A stretch of 64,000 bases of DNA from Palleronia marisminoris (GCF_900172315.1 NZ_FWFV01000004.1:186001-250000); one strand, 5' to 3'; shown: positions 29,500 to 38,867, counted from the stretch's first letter. Program-made: numbers and translations. Notes: generated from the sequence alone by a model not told the origin.

Positions 29500-30789
29500 T
29501 TAGACCGGCCCGCCCGCGCTGTCATCGCCATGCGGCGCACGGCGCAGAACCGTGACGAAGAAGCCGTCCATGCCGCCCAGATCGGGCCAGTAGTCGGGGC
29601 GCAGGCGCAGGCCCTCGGGGCCGACCCACGCGGAGTCGATGCCGGGAATGGACAGGGGTGCGGTCTCGACCGTCAGGCCGGGATGGCGAGCGAGGGCGTC
29701 GCGGACCTGCTCTTCCCCCTCGTCGATCAGCAGCGAGCAGGTGCAGAAGACGACGCGCCCGCCCGGCTTCACCAGCGACAGCGCGCGGTCGATCAGGCGC
29801 TCCTGCAGGGCGAAAAGCTCGGGGAAGGCGTCGCTGGTCTTGGCGACGGGCAGGTCGGGATGGCGGCGGATCGTGCCGGTGGCCGAACATGGCGCATCCA
29901 GAAGCACCGCGTCGAACGGCCTGCCCTGCCACTCCAGCGCGTCGGCGGCGACCACCTCGGCTGCAAGCCCGCAGCGGGCGAGGTTCTCGTGGACCTGCGC
30001 CAACCGCCCCTCGGAAATGTCCAGCGCCGTCACCTCGGCCCCCGCCGCCGCGATCTGCATCGTCTTGCCGCCGGGGGCCGCGCACATGTCGAGCACCCGC
30101 TCGCCCGGCTGCGGGTCCAGCGCGCGCACCGGCACCGCGGCGGCGGCGTCCTGCACCCACCACGCGCCCTCGTCATAGCCCGGCAGCTTCGACACCTGTC
30201 CCTGCCGTGCAAGCCGCACAGACCCTGTGGGCGTGACGGTTCCACCCAGTTGCTCGGCCCAGCCTTCGGGGTCGTCCTTCACCGTCAGGTCCAGCGGCGC
30301 GCCGGCGGCAAAGGCAATCTCCATTCCCGCGACGGCGTCCTTGCCGAAATCGGTCACCAGCGGCTTGCGCAGCCACTTGGGGAGACGCGGGACGGGCAAG
30401 GCCTCCCATGCTTCGGGGCCCTTGCGCAGGACGTTGCGCAGCACCGCGTTGACGAGGCCCGCCTGCCCCTTGCCGCGCTCGGTCCCGCGCGAAAGGTCGA
30501 CCGCCGCGCCGACGGCACCGTGGGGGGCGGCGCCCTCGACATAGATCTCGCACAGGGCGAGGCGCATGACGTTCAGCACCTCGGGCCGGGGCTTCATCCG
30601 CAGGTGCGGGCCCAGCGCCCGGTCGGCGCGGTCCTTCCAGCGCAGCGTCGTCAGGGCCAGCCGCATGGCGCGGGCGCGGTCGGGGCCGGATAGCGGGGCG
30701 AGGATCTTGTCCGAGACCTCGGGCAGCAGGCGGCCGGATTCGGTCACCTCTCGGATCAGCGTGAGCGCGGCGGCGCGGGCGGTGTCCAT
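29500..30789 (-). CDS. rsmB: RsmB-type 16S rRNA (cytosine-5) methyltransferase
   Basis: SAM-dependent RNA methyltransferase, by family expected to make m5C at position 967 of 16S rRNA. The 429-residue protein has an N-terminal NusB-like helical domain (about 1-130) and a C-terminal Rossmann methyltransferase with the SAM motif VLDMCAAPGGKTMQIAA. Both family cysteines are present: DAPCSATGTIRRHPD and FCTCSLL. It is transcribed away from the sdhAF4-like gene, 74 bases apart, and heads a long minus-strand run through the heparinase-family gene and purH. Other RNA m5C methyltransferases share these motifs, but the NusB domain supports RsmB. Confidence 0.93.
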   Translation of the reverse strand: MDTARAAALTLIREVTESGRLLPEVSDKILAPLSGPDRARAMRLALTTLRWKDRADRALGPHLRMKPRPEVLNVMRLALCEIYVEGAAPHGAVGAAVDLSRGTERGKGQAGLVNAVLRNVLRKGPEAWEALPVPRLPKWLRKPLVTDFGKDAVAGMEIAFAAGAPLDLTVKDDPEGWAEQLGGTVTPTGSVRLARQGQVSKLPGYDEGAWWVQDAAAAVPVRALDPQPGERVLDMCAAPGGKTMQIAAAGAEVTALDISEGRLAQVHENLARCGLAAEVVAADALEWQGRPFDAVLLDAPCSATGTIRRHPDLPVAKTSDAFPELFALQERLIDRALSLVKPGGRVVFCTCSLLIDEGEEQVRDALARHPGLTVETAPLSIPGIDSAWVGPEGLRLRPDYWPDLGGMDGFFVTVLRRAPHGDDSAGGPV

Positions 30790-30800
30790 GGGGCCTGACC

Positions 30801-30828
30801 TTGTTGCGGGAACGGCGCTGCGTATATG
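30801..30828 (+). promoter_or_regulatory. Candidate promoter for the sdhAF4-like gene
   Basis: TTGTTG (30801-30806) and TATATG (30823-30828) are separated by 16 bases and lie 35 bases before the ATG at 30864. The TATATG is the only AT-rich patch in the 74-base divergent gap with rsmB, so the opposite strand could use the same patch for rsmB. The match to consensus is moderate. Confidence 0.35.
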
Positions 30829-30863
30829 ACGGAAGAGGCCCGTTTGACCAGCAAGGTAAGCCG

Positions 30864-31034
30864 ATGGACAAAGACGACCTGCCCCCCGAAGCGATCCGCG
30901 CGCTTGAAGAAGCCGAGGCGCGGCGCAAGGCGGCCAAGCCGCTGGACCTGCCGCCCGAGCTTGGCGGCCGCGACGGCCTTGAGCCCATCCGCTATGGCGA
31001 CTGGGAGAAGAAGGGCATCGCCATCGACTTCTGA
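30864..31034 (+). CDS. DUF1674 protein, succinate dehydrogenase assembly factor 4-like
   Basis: Small cytoplasmic protein of 56 residues starting at ATG 30864. The C-terminal half, LGGRDGLEPIRYGDWEKKGIAIDF taken in parts (GGRDGLEP; RYGDWEKKG; DF at the extreme end), is the DUF1674 signature shared with mitochondrial Sdh8/SDHAF4, which protects and helps mature the flavinated SdhA subunit. The N-terminal half is charged and helical. A frame 21 codons longer exists but has no better ribosome-binding site. The gene is divergent from rsmB and ends three bases from the stop of dapB. Confidence 0.85.
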   Translation: MDKDDLPPEAIRALEEAEARRKAAKPLDLPPELGGRDGLEPIRYGDWEKKGIAIDF

Positions 31035-31037
31035 AGC

Positions 31038-31832
31038 CTAGAGCCCCAGCACGTCCACCATGTCGTAGTGCCCCGGTTCGCGCCCCTCGGTCCAGAGCGC
31101 GGCGCGGATCGCGCCCTTGGCAAAGAGCGCGCGGTCGTTGGCGACGTGGCTCAGGGTCAGCGTCTCGCCCGGGCCTGCGAAGACCACGTCATGCTCGCCG
31201 ATGATGGACCCGCCACGGATGGCGTGAAAGCCGATCGCGCCGGGCTCGCGCTCGCCCGTCATCCCGTCGCGGGCGCGGTCGGCCACGTCGGCCAGGTCCA
31301 CGCCGCGCCCCCTGGCCGCCGCCTCGCCCAGCATCAGCGCCGTGCCCGAGGGGGCGTCGACCTTGTGCCGGTGATGCGCCTCGAAGATCTCGATGTCGTA
31401 GTCCAGCCCGAGGCTCGCCGCGACACGCTCGACCAGCGAGGTCAGCAGGTTGACGCCAAGGCTCATGTTCCCGGCGCGCACGATGGCGATCTTCCGGCCC
31501 GCTTCGTCGATGGCAGCGATGTCCTCGTCCGACAGACCGGTCGTGCCGATCACATGCGCCACGCCCGCCTCGGCGCAGGCGCGCGACAGGGCCACGGTGG
31601 CGGCCGGCGCGGTGAAATCGACGACCGCATCAGCGCCGGCGATCCCCTGCGCGGCATCGCACGCGACCGTCACGCCCCGACCCATGCCACAGAGATCGCA
31701 CAGGTCCTGCCCGACCCAGGCGTGGTCCGGCCTCTCGATGGCACCCGACAGCTCGGCGCCGTCGGCCTCTTCCACCGCCTTCACCAGCATCTGGCCCATC
31801 CGGCCCGATACGCCCGCAACCGCGATCTTCAT
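31038..31832 (-). CDS. dapB: 4-hydroxy-tetrahydrodipicolinate reductase
   Basis: NAD(P)H-dependent step of lysine/diaminopimelate synthesis. The 264-residue protein has the nucleotide-binding [15 protein letters not shown] at the N-terminus, [12 protein letters not shown], and the active-site signature [22 protein letters not shown]-like Shine-Dalgarno precedes the ATG. It converges on the small DUF1674 gene and diverges from rbfA. The lysine pathway is represented again by the DapC-like aminotransferase at 59284-60453. Confidence 0.97.
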   Translation of the reverse strand: MKIAVAGVSGRMGQMLVKAVEEADGAELSGAIERPDHAWVGQDLCDLCGMGRGVTVACDAAQGIAGADAVVDFTAPAATVALSRACAEAGVAHVIGTTGLSDEDIAAIDEAGRKIAIVRAGNMSLGVNLLTSLVERVAASLGLDYDIEIFEAHHRHKVDAPSGTALMLGEAAARGRGVDLADVADRARDGMTGEREPGAIGFHAIRGGSIIGEHDVVFAGPGETLTLSHVANDRALFAKGAIRAALWTEGREPGHYDMVDVLGL

Positions 31833-31896
31833 GGCTCGTCCCCCGTATCCGATGGCGGGCAGCTAGCCCGGATCGGCCGCCTCTCGCAACGTCCTG

Positions 31897-31924
31897 TTGC
31901 ACCGCCCGGGAGAGGTGAATATCT
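31897..31924 (+). promoter_or_regulatory. Candidate rbfA promoter, possibly giving a leaderless mRNA
   Basis: TTGCAC (31897-31902) and ATATCT (31919-31924) are 16 bases apart. A transcript starting about seven bases after the second hexamer would begin at about 31931, next to the rbfA ATG at 31932. No Shine-Dalgarno lies at normal spacing from that ATG. Both observations are seen; the leaderless interpretation is inferred. Confidence 0.35.
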
Positions 31925-31931
31925 GCGCCCC

Positions 31932-32345
31932 ATGTCCAAGAACCGTCATTCCGAAGGATCCGGCCCGAATCAGCGGCAACTCCGCGTGGGCGAGCTGGTC
32001 CGCCGCACGCTGTCGGACGTGCTGAACAAGGGCGATATCCACGACCCGGACCTCAATCGCCTGTCGATCACCGTGAGCGAGGTGCGCATGTCCACCGACC
32101 TCAAGATCGCGACGGCCTACGTGCTGCCGCTGGGCGGCAAGAACCGCGAAGAGGCGATCGCCGGCCTCAAGCGCAACAAGCACGAGCTGCGCCGCGCGCT
32201 GTCGAAAGAGACGACGCTGAAATTCACGCCCGACCTGCGGTTCCTTATCGACGACACCTTCGACCGCCTCGACGAGACGCGCGAGCTCTTCGCCCGCGAG
32301 GACGTCCAGCGCGACCTGGGCGACGACGAGGAGGACGAAGGGTGA
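31932..32345 (+). CDS. rbfA: Ribosome-binding factor A
   Basis: Binds the 30S precursor and assists 16S rRNA 5'-end maturation. From ATG 31932 the product has 137 residues with the KH-like RbfA fold: [17 protein letters not shown], then VTVSEVRMS-like [22 protein letters not shown], then [17 protein letters not shown], and an acidic C-terminal tail (DDEEDEG). A much longer open frame upstream is shadow of dapB on the other strand. The stop overlaps the next gene's GTG start (GTGA), and truB follows that gene, so this is the familiar rbfA-truB-rpsO-pnp cluster with an extra gene inserted. Confidence 0.95.
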   Translation: MSKNRHSEGSGPNQRQLRVGELVRRTLSDVLNKGDIHDPDLNRLSITVSEVRMSTDLKIATAYVLPLGGKNREEAIAGLKRNKHELRRALSKETTLKFTPDLRFLIDDTFDRLDETRELFAREDVQRDLGDDEEDEG

Positions 32346-33070
32346 TCCGCGCGGCGCTGGTCCTTCTGGGCCTTTCCGCGCTACCCGCAGCGGCGGCGGA
32401 ATGCGAGGACGTGACCTTCGACGGCGCGGGTTTCACCGTGTGCCGCATCGACCCCGCGGCCGAAGATGTGCGCCTGTTCCTGCGGGACGACGCAGGCGCG
32501 CCCTATGCCAGCTTCCGCGCCGTGAACGACGCGCTTGCCTTTCAGGGGCAGGCGCTGGGCGTGGCGATGAATGCGGGCATGTATCATCCCGACCGCTCGC
32601 CCGTGGGTCTTTACGTCGAGGACGGCGAGACCGCGCGCGAGATCGTCACCTCCGAGGGGCCGGGCAATTTCGGGCTGCTGCCGAACGGGGTGCTGTGCCT
32701 GACCGACGACAAGGCGCAGGTGATCGAAAGCCGCACCTTCGCCGCCGAACCGCCGGATTGCACCTTTGCCACGCAGTCGGGCCCGATGCTGGTGATCGAC
32801 GGCGACCTGCACCCGCGCTTCCTGGCCGATTCGGACTCTCTCAACATCCGCAACGGGGTGGGCGTGGGGCCGGACGGAACGCTGTATTTCGCGATCTCGA
32901 ATGAGGTGGTGAACTTTCACACGTTCGGCCGCCTGTTCCGCGACGAGCTTGGCGTGCCGGATGCGCTTTACTTCGACGGCACCATCTCGCGGCTTTACGA
33001 CGCCGGCTCGGGGCGGCATGACGCCGGCTGGCCCATGGGGCCGATCATCGGAACGGTGACGGAGGACTAA
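32342..33070 (+). CDS. Phosphodiester glycosidase (DUF2233/NAGPA) family exported protein (GTG start)
   Basis: Secreted protein of 242 residues. Start GTG 32342 overlaps the rbfA stop as GTGA and gives a signal peptide ([19 protein letters not shown]). Family motifs include [48 protein letters not shown], and [18 protein letters not shown]. Relatives cleave phosphodiester-linked sugars, as in the mannose-6-phosphate uncovering enzyme. The stop overlaps the truB ATG by one base (TAATG). An exported glycan-related enzyme between two RNA-maturation genes is functionally odd, but coupling at both ends shows stable operon membership. Confidence 0.85.
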   Translation: MIRAALVLLGLSALPAAAAECEDVTFDGAGFTVCRIDPAAEDVRLFLRDDAGAPYASFRAVNDALAFQGQALGVAMNAGMYHPDRSPVGLYVEDGETAREIVTSEGPGNFGLLPNGVLCLTDDKAQVIESRTFAAEPPDCTFATQSGPMLVIDGDLHPRFLADSDSLNIRNGVGVGPDGTLYFAISNEVVNFHTFGRLFRDELGVPDALYFDGTISRLYDAGSGRHDAGWPMGPIIGTVTED

Positions 33071-33972
33071 TGGCGCGGCGCAAGAAAGGACGCGACGTCT
33101 CGGGCTGGCTGGTCGTGGACAAGCCGGCCGGAATCGGCTCGACCGACGTGGTGAACAAGGTCCGCTGGGCGTTCGAGGCGAAGAAGGCAGGCCATGCGGG
33201 CACGCTGGACCCCGACGCGACGGGCGTGCTGGTCATTGCACTGGGTGAGGCGACAAAGATCGTTTCGTCGATCACCGACGCGCTGAAGGCCTACGACTTC
33301 ACCGTAAAATGGGGAACGCAAACGACTACCGACGATGCATCGGGCGAGGTTCTGGAGACGTCGGACGCCCGCCCCTCGCGCGAGGCGATCGAGGCCGCCC
33401 TGCCCGGCTATGTCGGCGACATCATGCAGACGCCGCCCGCGTTTTCAGCCGTGAAAGTCGACGGCCGCCGCGCTTACGACATGGCGCGCGAGGGCGAGAC
33501 GCCCGAGTTGCAGGCTCGCGCCCTCTATGTGGACGAGCTCTCGCTGGACGACGCGCGGGGCGACGCGGCCGACCTGCATCTGGTCTGCGGCAAGGGCGGC
33601 TATGTCCGCTCGATCGCGCGCGACCTGGGGCAGGAGCTGGGGTGCCTCGGCCACGTCACCTCCCTCCGCCGCATCTGGTCGGGGCCGTTCGAACTGGACC
33701 GCGCCGTGACGATGGAGCGGATCGAGGAACTGGCGCGAACCGAAGAGATCGACCAGCTTCTGCTGCCCGTCGAGGCCGGGCTGTCGGACCTGCCGGTCTG
33801 CCACGTGAACCAGATCGCCGCGACGAAGATCCGCAACGGCAACGCCGCCGAGGTCCTGTCGACCGAGGCCGATTTCGGGGATCTGACCTGGGCCGCGCAC
33901 CAAGGGCAGGCGGTCGCGCTGGGGCACTATCGCGCGGGGCAGTTCCACCCCTCGCGCGTTCTTCTGACGTGA
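33070..33972 (+). CDS. truB: tRNA pseudouridine(55) synthase TruB
   Basis: Makes pseudouridine 55 in the T-loop of tRNAs. The 300-residue protein has [20 protein letters not shown] at the N-terminus and the catalytic aspartate Asp47 in [13 protein letters not shown], followed by [15 protein letters not shown] and [18 protein letters not shown] sits immediately before the overlapping start (TAATG). The 3' end overlaps the DUF1643 gene by four bases (GTGA). Confidence 0.97.
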   Translation: MARRKKGRDVSGWLVVDKPAGIGSTDVVNKVRWAFEAKKAGHAGTLDPDATGVLVIALGEATKIVSSITDALKAYDFTVKWGTQTTTDDASGEVLETSDARPSREAIEAALPGYVGDIMQTPPAFSAVKVDGRRAYDMAREGETPELQARALYVDELSLDDARGDAADLHLVCGKGGYVRSIARDLGQELGCLGHVTSLRRIWSGPFELDRAVTMERIEELARTEEIDQLLLPVEAGLSDLPVCHVNQIAATKIRNGNAAEVLSTEADFGDLTWAAHQGQAVALGHYRAGQFHPSRVLLT

Positions 33973-34478
33973 TCGAACGGCAGCACCTGAAGGGCGATGC
34001 GGCAAGCGTGGCGGTCTATTCCGACTGCGAACGCTACCGCTACACCCTGACGCGGGTATGGGATCCGGCTGGGGAAAAGGCACTGTTCGTCATGCTGAAC
34101 CCGTCGACCGCGACCGAGATCCAAAACGACCCCACGGTCGAGCGGTGCGAGCGCCGCGCCCGGACGCTGGGCTTCGGCGCGTTCCGGGTCTGCAACATCT
34201 TCGCCTGGCGCGACACCGATCCCAAGGCGATGCGCCGCGCCGACGAACCTGTCGGCCGCCCCGAGAACGACGCGGCCATCCTCGACGGCTGCCACTGGGC
34301 CGACACCATCGTCTGCGCCTGGGGCACCCACGGCGCCCATCTGGGCCGCGGCCCCGAGGTCGAGCGGCTGATGCGCGACTCGGGACAGGTGCTGCACCAT
34401 TTGGGGCTGTCGAAGGAGGGGCATCCGAAGCACCCCCTTTATATCGCCTACACGCAGTCGCCGCAGGTCTGGGCGTAG
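33969..34478 (+). CDS. DUF1643 domain protein (GTG start)
   Basis: Protein of 169 residues of unknown function. It starts at GTG 33969, which overlaps the truB stop (GTGA); the longer open frame upstream is shadow of truB. DUF1643 signatures are visible: [41 protein letters not shown], and KHPLYIAY near the C-terminus. There is no signal peptide or membrane segment. The family has no proven role; genes of this type are scattered in bacteria and phages. Its place between truB and rpsO is positional information only. Confidence 0.85.
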   Translation: MIERQHLKGDAASVAVYSDCERYRYTLTRVWDPAGEKALFVMLNPSTATEIQNDPTVERCERRARTLGFGAFRVCNIFAWRDTDPKAMRRADEPVGRPENDAAILDGCHWADTIVCAWGTHGAHLGRGPEVERLMRDSGQVLHHLGLSKEGHPKHPLYIAYTQSPQVWA

Positions 34479-34603
34479 GCCCCTTTTCAAGTCGCCCCCT
34501 GTCCTCTATACGCGCGCTTCGCCGCACGATTCTGCGCGGCAGGGCCCGTTCTGGACGACATCCCGGTCGGCGCCGTCACACTCGAACTTGAAGGAGACAC
34601 CCG

Positions 34604-34873
34604 ATGTCGATCACGCCGGAAGAGAAGCAAAAGGTCATCAACGATTTCGGGACGAAGTCCGGTGACACCGGTTCGCCCGAGGTGCAGGTCGCGATCCTGA
34701 CGCACCGCATTGCCGCCCTGACCGAGCATTTCAAGACGCACCACAAGGACAACCACTCGCGCCGCGGCCTGCTGAAGCTCGTCGCGCAGCGCCGGAAGCT
34801 CCTGGACTACACCCGTGCGAAGAACGAGGAGCGGTATCGCGACCTCATCCAGCGGCTCAACATCCGCCGCTGA
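34604..34873 (+). CDS. rpsO: 30S ribosomal protein S15
   Basis: Primary 16S rRNA-binding protein of the small-subunit platform, 89 residues, the normal length. It begins [16 protein letters not shown] and contains [41 protein letters not shown] and the basic C-terminus. AAGGAGA lies seven bases before the ATG. The 125-base leader after the DUF1643 gene has a weak -10-like TATACG at 34507-34512. A strong intrinsic terminator follows the stop, so rpsO is not cotranscribed with pnp unless the terminator is read through. Confidence 0.98.
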   Translation: MSITPEEKQKVINDFGTKSGDTGSPEVQVAILTHRIAALTEHFKTHHKDNHSRRGLLKLVAQRRKLLDYTRAKNEERYRDLIQRLNIRR

Positions 34874-34902
34874 ACCGCACACCGCAGATCGGTGACGCAA
34901 AA

Positions 34903-34926
34903 GCCGCCCCTCGGGGCGGCTTTTTT
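34903..34926 (+). terminator. Intrinsic terminator after rpsO
   Basis: GCCGCCC (34903-34909) pairs with GGGCGGC (34914-34920) around a four-base loop, followed directly by six T residues (34921-34926). It lies 30 bases after the rpsO stop. Confidence 0.9.
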
Positions 34927-34947
34927 CGTTCCCGGTCCGATCGATCC

Positions 34948-35580
34948 CTAGAAGCGGTAGGAGCCCTTGAGCATGAGGGTCGTGCCGTCGGCGCCCTCGC
35001 CGTAGTCGAGGCACCCGTCGTCGCTGCACAAGGTCGGCTCGTCGAAGACGTCGTAGATGCCTTCGAGGGCAAGCGAGAACTGCGGCGTCAGGTTCACGGC
35101 ACCGCCGATGCCGATGAAGTAGCCACCCGTGGACTCGTCTCCGATGGTCAGGCGGGACAGGCCGGCGGTGACGTAGGGCATGGCGCGCCCCGCATCGTAG
35201 CCACCGATCGCCTTGAAGCGCATCAGGTTGGCCCAGTCGTCCACCTCGATCGTGCCGCTTCCGCCACCGCGATTCCCGAGACTTTGGCGATACTCGACAT
35301 CCCCGACGTGGAAGACGTCCAGGGAAACCTCTCCGCCAAGGACGAAGGGATAGACGGGCGCGAGGTAACCGGCATGGGCGCCGATATAGCCCTGCTCGAT
35401 CGTGTCGGTGGTGTCGCCGCCGCCGACATCGCCCTCGGCGTCATAGCCGAAGCGGCCGTACTGACCGCCGGCATAGGGGCCGCTCATTTCGCCGCCGCCG
35501 CCCATGTAGGACTGCGCGACGCTTGCACCGGCGTGAATCGAAAGGAGGGCTGTCGCCCCCAGAACTGCTGCGATCCTCAT
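34948..35580 (-). CDS. Outer-membrane beta-barrel protein (opacity-like)
   Basis: Exported protein of 210 residues starting at ATG 35580 (AGAGG upstream), with a signal peptide ending near HAGASVAQ. Mature sequence is rich in Gly, Tyr and alternating hydrophobic residues (GYIGAHAGYLAPVYPFVLGGE; GGYFIGIGGAVNLTPQFSLALE) and ends in Tyr-Arg-Phe, the C-terminal aromatic signal of beta-barrel proteins. An eight-stranded barrel is plausible. It is inverted between rpsO and pnp, which are usually adjacent and co-directional. Function unknown. Confidence 0.75.
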   Translation of the reverse strand: MRIAAVLGATALLSIHAGASVAQSYMGGGGEMSGPYAGGQYGRFGYDAEGDVGGGDTTDTIEQGYIGAHAGYLAPVYPFVLGGEVSLDVFHVGDVEYRQSLGNRGGGSGTIEVDDWANLMRFKAIGGYDAGRAMPYVTAGLSRLTIGDESTGGYFIGIGGAVNLTPQFSLALEGIYDVFDEPTLCSDDGCLDYGEGADGTTLMLKGSYRF

Positions 35581-35870
35581 GGATACCTCTTGTCGGGTTT
35601 GGTTTTCCCACCCAATACGCCGCCTTCCCCGCCCCGGCGAGGGATCATCCGCATCCGCGTGCAGGTGCGCCCCGAGTGTTGCCCCGGCGCAAAATGAGCG
35701 GACAACCGCCCCGCCTAGCAAGCGGCCGTGTTTTCCTGTATGGGCGCCCCATCTGAGACGTGACGCTTCGACCCCGGCGCATGAGATGATGGAGGGGTCG
35801 GCGGCAATACGGCCGCCATGCAAACGGACCGGCAGAGAGGGCTCTGCGCGGCCCAGACAGGATACGACAG

Positions 35871-38003
35871 ATGTTCAACGAAACGAAGAAATCGATGCAG
35901 TGGGGCGAAGAAACCCTCACGCTCGAGACCGGGAAGGTTGCGCGGCAGGCCGACGGCACCGTGATCGCGACCCTCGGTGAGACTTCGGTGATGGCCAACG
36001 TCACCTATGCCCGCCAGCAGAAGCCCGGCCAGGACTTCTTCCCGCTGACCGTGCATTACCAGGAAAAATACTACGCCGCGGGCAAGATCCCCGGCGGCTT
36101 CTTCAAGCGTGAGGCCCGCCCCACCGAGAAGGAGACGCTGACCGCCCGCCTGATCGACCGCCCGATCCGCCCGCTTTTCGTCCCCGGCTTCAAGAACGAA
36201 GTGCTCGTGATGTGCACCGTGCTGAGCCACGACCTGGTCAACGATCCCGACGTGGTTGCGATGATCGCCGCCTCGGCCGCGCTGACGCTGTCGGGTGCCC
36301 CGTTCATGGGCCCGATCGCCGGCTGCCGCGTGGGTTACGAGGGCGGCGAATACGTGCTGAACCCCGAAATCGACGACATGCACAAGCTGCGCGACAATCC
36401 CGAGCAGCGCCTCGACCTGATCGTCGCCGGTACGCGCGACGCGGTGATGATGGTCGAATCGGAAGCCTACGAGCTGACCGAAGAGGAAATGCTGGGCGCG
36501 GTGAACTTCGCGCACGAGCAGATCAAGCCGGTGATCGACCTGATCATCGACCTGGCTGAAGACGCCGCGAAGGAACCCTTCGACTTCCAGCCGCCCGACT
36601 ACTCGGCGCTGTATGACGCCGTGAAGGCCGCTGGCGAAGACAAGATGCGCGCCGCCTTCGCGATCACCGACAAGCAGGAGCGGACCACGGCCATCGCCGA
36701 CGCCCGCGAGCACGTGCGCAGCCAACTGAGCGAAGAGCAGCTTGAGGATTCGAACCTCGGCTCGGCGTTCAAGAAGCTGGAATCGTCGATCCTGCGTGGC
36801 GACGTCGTCAAGGGCGGCAAGCGCATCGACGGCCGGTCGACCGACCAGGTTCGTTCGATCGTGTCGGAAACGGGCATCCTGCCCCGGACCCACGGCTCGG
36901 CCCTGTTCACCCGCGGCGAGACGCAGGCGCTGGTCGTGACCACGCTGGGCACCGGCGACGACGAGCAGATGATCGACGCGCTGCAAGGCACGTATCGTTC
37001 CAACTTCCTGCTGCATTACAACTTTCCGCCGTACTCGGTCGGTGAAGTGGGTCGTGTTGGCAGCCCGGGCCGTCGCGAGATCGGCCACGGCAAGCTGGCG
37101 TGGCGTGCGCTGCAGGCGGTCCTGCCGCCGGTCACGGACTTCCCCTACACGATCCGCCTGGTGTCCGAGATCACCGAGTCGAACGGTTCGTCCTCGATGG
37201 CATCGGTCTGCGGCGGGTCGCTGTCGATGATGGATGCGGGCGTTCCGCTGAAGGCTCCCGTGGCCGGTGTGGCCATGGGCCTGATCCTGGAAGAGGACGG
37301 CAGCTACGCCATCCTGACCGACATCCTGGGCGACGAGGATCATCTCGGCGACATGGACTTCAAGGTCGCGGGCACCGAGAACGGCATCACGTCGCTGCAG
37401 ATGGACATCAAGGTCGCGGGCATCACGCCCGAGATCATGGAGAAGGCGCTGGCCCAGGCGAAAGCCGGTCGTCTGCACATCCTGAACGAGATGTCGAAGG
37501 CGATCAGCGAGGCCGGCGCATTCTCGGCTCACGCCCCGCGCATCGAGACGATGCAGATCCCGACCGACAAGATCCGTGAAGTCATCGGCTCGGGCGGCAA
37601 GGTCATCCGCGAAATCGTGGAAGTCTCGGGCGCCAAGGTCGACATCAACGACGACGGCGTCATCAAGATCGCGTCCGCCAACGGCGAGGCCATCAAGAAG
37701 GCCTACGACATGATCTACTCGATCGTGGCCGAGCCCGAGGAAGGCAAGGTCTACAAGGGCACGGTCGTCAAGATCGTGGACTTCGGCGCCTTCGTGAACT
37801 TCTTCGGCAAGCGCGACGGCCTGGTGCATGTCAGCCAGATCGAGAACCGCCGCCTGAACCATCCTTCGGACGCCCTGAAGGAAGGCCAGGAGGTCTGGGT
37901 CAAGCTTCTGGGCTTCGACGATCGCGGCAAGGTCCGCCTCGCGATGAAGATGGTCAACCAGGAGACCGGCGAGGAAACGCAGGAAGAAGCAGCCGAGGGC
38001 TGA
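35871..38003 (+). CDS. pnp: Polynucleotide phosphorylase
   Basis: 3'-5' phosphorolytic exoribonuclease of mRNA decay. The 710-residue protein has the two RNase PH-like domains (first: [29 protein letters not shown] split across 50-85; second: [28 protein letters not shown], and [14 protein letters not shown]), then a KH domain with [11 protein letters not shown] near 565 and an S1 domain beginning [20 protein letters not shown] near 623. The ATG at 35871 follows AGGATA. The 290 bases upstream, shared with the divergent barrel-protein gene, have no clear promoter that I can name. A terminator follows. Confidence 0.98.
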   Translation: MFNETKKSMQWGEETLTLETGKVARQADGTVIATLGETSVMANVTYARQQKPGQDFFPLTVHYQEKYYAAGKIPGGFFKREARPTEKETLTARLIDRPIRPLFVPGFKNEVLVMCTVLSHDLVNDPDVVAMIAASAALTLSGAPFMGPIAGCRVGYEGGEYVLNPEIDDMHKLRDNPEQRLDLIVAGTRDAVMMVESEAYELTEEEMLGAVNFAHEQIKPVIDLIIDLAEDAAKEPFDFQPPDYSALYDAVKAAGEDKMRAAFAITDKQERTTAIADAREHVRSQLSEEQLEDSNLGSAFKKLESSILRGDVVKGGKRIDGRSTDQVRSIVSETGILPRTHGSALFTRGETQALVVTTLGTGDDEQMIDALQGTYRSNFLLHYNFPPYSVGEVGRVGSPGRREIGHGKLAWRALQAVLPPVTDFPYTIRLVSEITESNGSSSMASVCGGSLSMMDAGVPLKAPVAGVAMGLILEEDGSYAILTDILGDEDHLGDMDFKVAGTENGITSLQMDIKVAGITPEIMEKALAQAKAGRLHILNEMSKAISEAGAFSAHAPRIETMQIPTDKIREVIGSGGKVIREIVEVSGAKVDINDDGVIKIASANGEAIKKAYDMIYSIVAEPEEGKVYKGTVVKIVDFGAFVNFFGKRDGLVHVSQIENRRLNHPSDALKEGQEVWVKLLGFDDRGKVRLAMKMVNQETGEETQEEAAEG

Positions 38004-38024
38004 ACTCTTCCCCCACGCATCGGA

Positions 38025-38053
38025 AAGCCCCGGCCCCCGCGCCGGGGCTTTTC
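38025..38053 (+). terminator. Intrinsic terminator after pnp
   Basis: AAGCCCCGGC (38025-38034) pairs perfectly with GCCGGGGCTT (38041-38050) around a six-base loop, and the 3' side runs into TTTTCG. It starts 21 bases after the pnp stop. Confidence 0.88.
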
Positions 38054-38108
38054 GTTTCCGGGCCGGCCATGGCGACCGATCGCCCCCCGTGCTATCATGC
38101 GGGTGAGT

Positions 38109-38136
38109 ATGACATGGTTTCACATAAACGTATAAG
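38109..38136 (+). promoter_or_regulatory. Candidate sigma-70-type promoter for the L,D-transpeptidase gene
   Basis: ATGACA (38109-38114) and TATAAG (38131-38136) each match the sigma-70 hexamers at five of six positions with a 16-base spacer. This lies in an unusually AT-rich patch after the pnp terminator and would give a leader of about 67 bases before the ATG at 38210. Confidence 0.5.
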
Positions 38137-38209
38137 GTCTGCGGAAACCAACCGGCGCATCCTATGTTGGCTATCCTGACCGATATAAAAACACGAAGGG
38201 GACACACAC

Positions 38210-38776
38210 ATGGATCGTCGCGACTTCATTCTGTCCGGCATGGCGACGTTCGGCGCTGCCCTCGCCGGCCCGCCGGCCCAAGCGCAATCGCTGCCGCCGC
38301 ATCTGCAGCCGGCTTTCGTCACGCTGCGCCACGCGCTGCCGCCCGGCGAGGTCCATGTCTTTCCCGACCACTTCCAACTGTTCTGGACCATGCCCGACCG
38401 CAAGGCTTGGCGCTATGGCATCCGCGTCGGTCGCGACAGCCTCTACGAGCCCGGCCAGTATTATGTCGGGGCCAAGAAGGAATGGCCGTCCTGGACGCCC
38501 ACCCCCGGCATGATCGAGCGTGAGCCCGAGAAGTACGCCCAGTATTCCGACGGGATGCCCGGCGGCCCCGACAACCCGCTTGGCGCGCGCGCGATCTACC
38601 TGTTCCAGGAAGGCCGCGGCGACACGTACCTGCGGATCCACGGAACGCCGGACATCAACACCATCGGCCGCGCCGTCTCGAACGGCTGCGCCGGCCTGAC
38701 GAACGAGCATATCAAGCTGCTCTACGAACAGGTCCCGATGGACGCCCGCGTGGTGCTCTATCCCAAGATGGCCTGA
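38210..38776 (+). CDS. L,D-transpeptidase (YkuD family), exported
   Basis: Periplasmic cross-linking enzyme or relative, 188 residues. The N-terminus MDRRDFILSGMATFGAALAG has a twin-arginine-like start and a signal region ending near AQAQ. The YkuD domain covers about residues 45-187, with the active-site segment LRIHGTPDIN (His144) and AVSNGCAGL (Ser157, Cys160). The usual SxGCxR arginine is replaced by Gly162, so either another residue does that job or activity is altered. AGGGGA precedes the ATG. It is bounded by terminators on both sides and so looks monocistronic. Confidence 0.88.
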   Translation: MDRRDFILSGMATFGAALAGPPAQAQSLPPHLQPAFVTLRHALPPGEVHVFPDHFQLFWTMPDRKAWRYGIRVGRDSLYEPGQYYVGAKKEWPSWTPTPGMIEREPEKYAQYSDGMPGGPDNPLGARAIYLFQEGRGDTYLRIHGTPDINTIGRAVSNGCAGLTNEHIKLLYEQVPMDARVVLYPKMA

Positions 38777-38806
38777 TCGGCCGCGACACCGAGCACGAGA
38801 CCTGCG

Positions 38807-38832
38807 GGGCCCCTCCGACCGAGGGGCCCTTT
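38807..38832 (+). terminator. Intrinsic terminator after the L,D-transpeptidase gene
   Basis: GGGCCCCTC (38807-38815) pairs with GAGGGGCCC (38821-38829) around a five-base loop, followed by TTT. The T tract is short, but the stem is strong and the position, 31 bases after the stop, is right. Confidence 0.8.
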
Positions 38833-38850
38833 CGCGTTCCGGCGAGCGGC

Positions 38851-38867
38851 TGCGACATTGTTGCGAC
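38851..38867 (+). repeat. Short direct repeat upstream of cydA
   Basis: TGCGAC occurs at 38851-38856 and 38862-38867, 11 bases apart (about one helical turn), roughly 70 bases before the cydA start. It could be a regulator site; no known consensus such as FNR fits. Weak evidence. Confidence 0.3.

Noticed and set aside
35715-38207. 830-codon frame antisense to pnp
   Set aside because: Mirror of the highly conserved pnp codons; no start signal or family motif.
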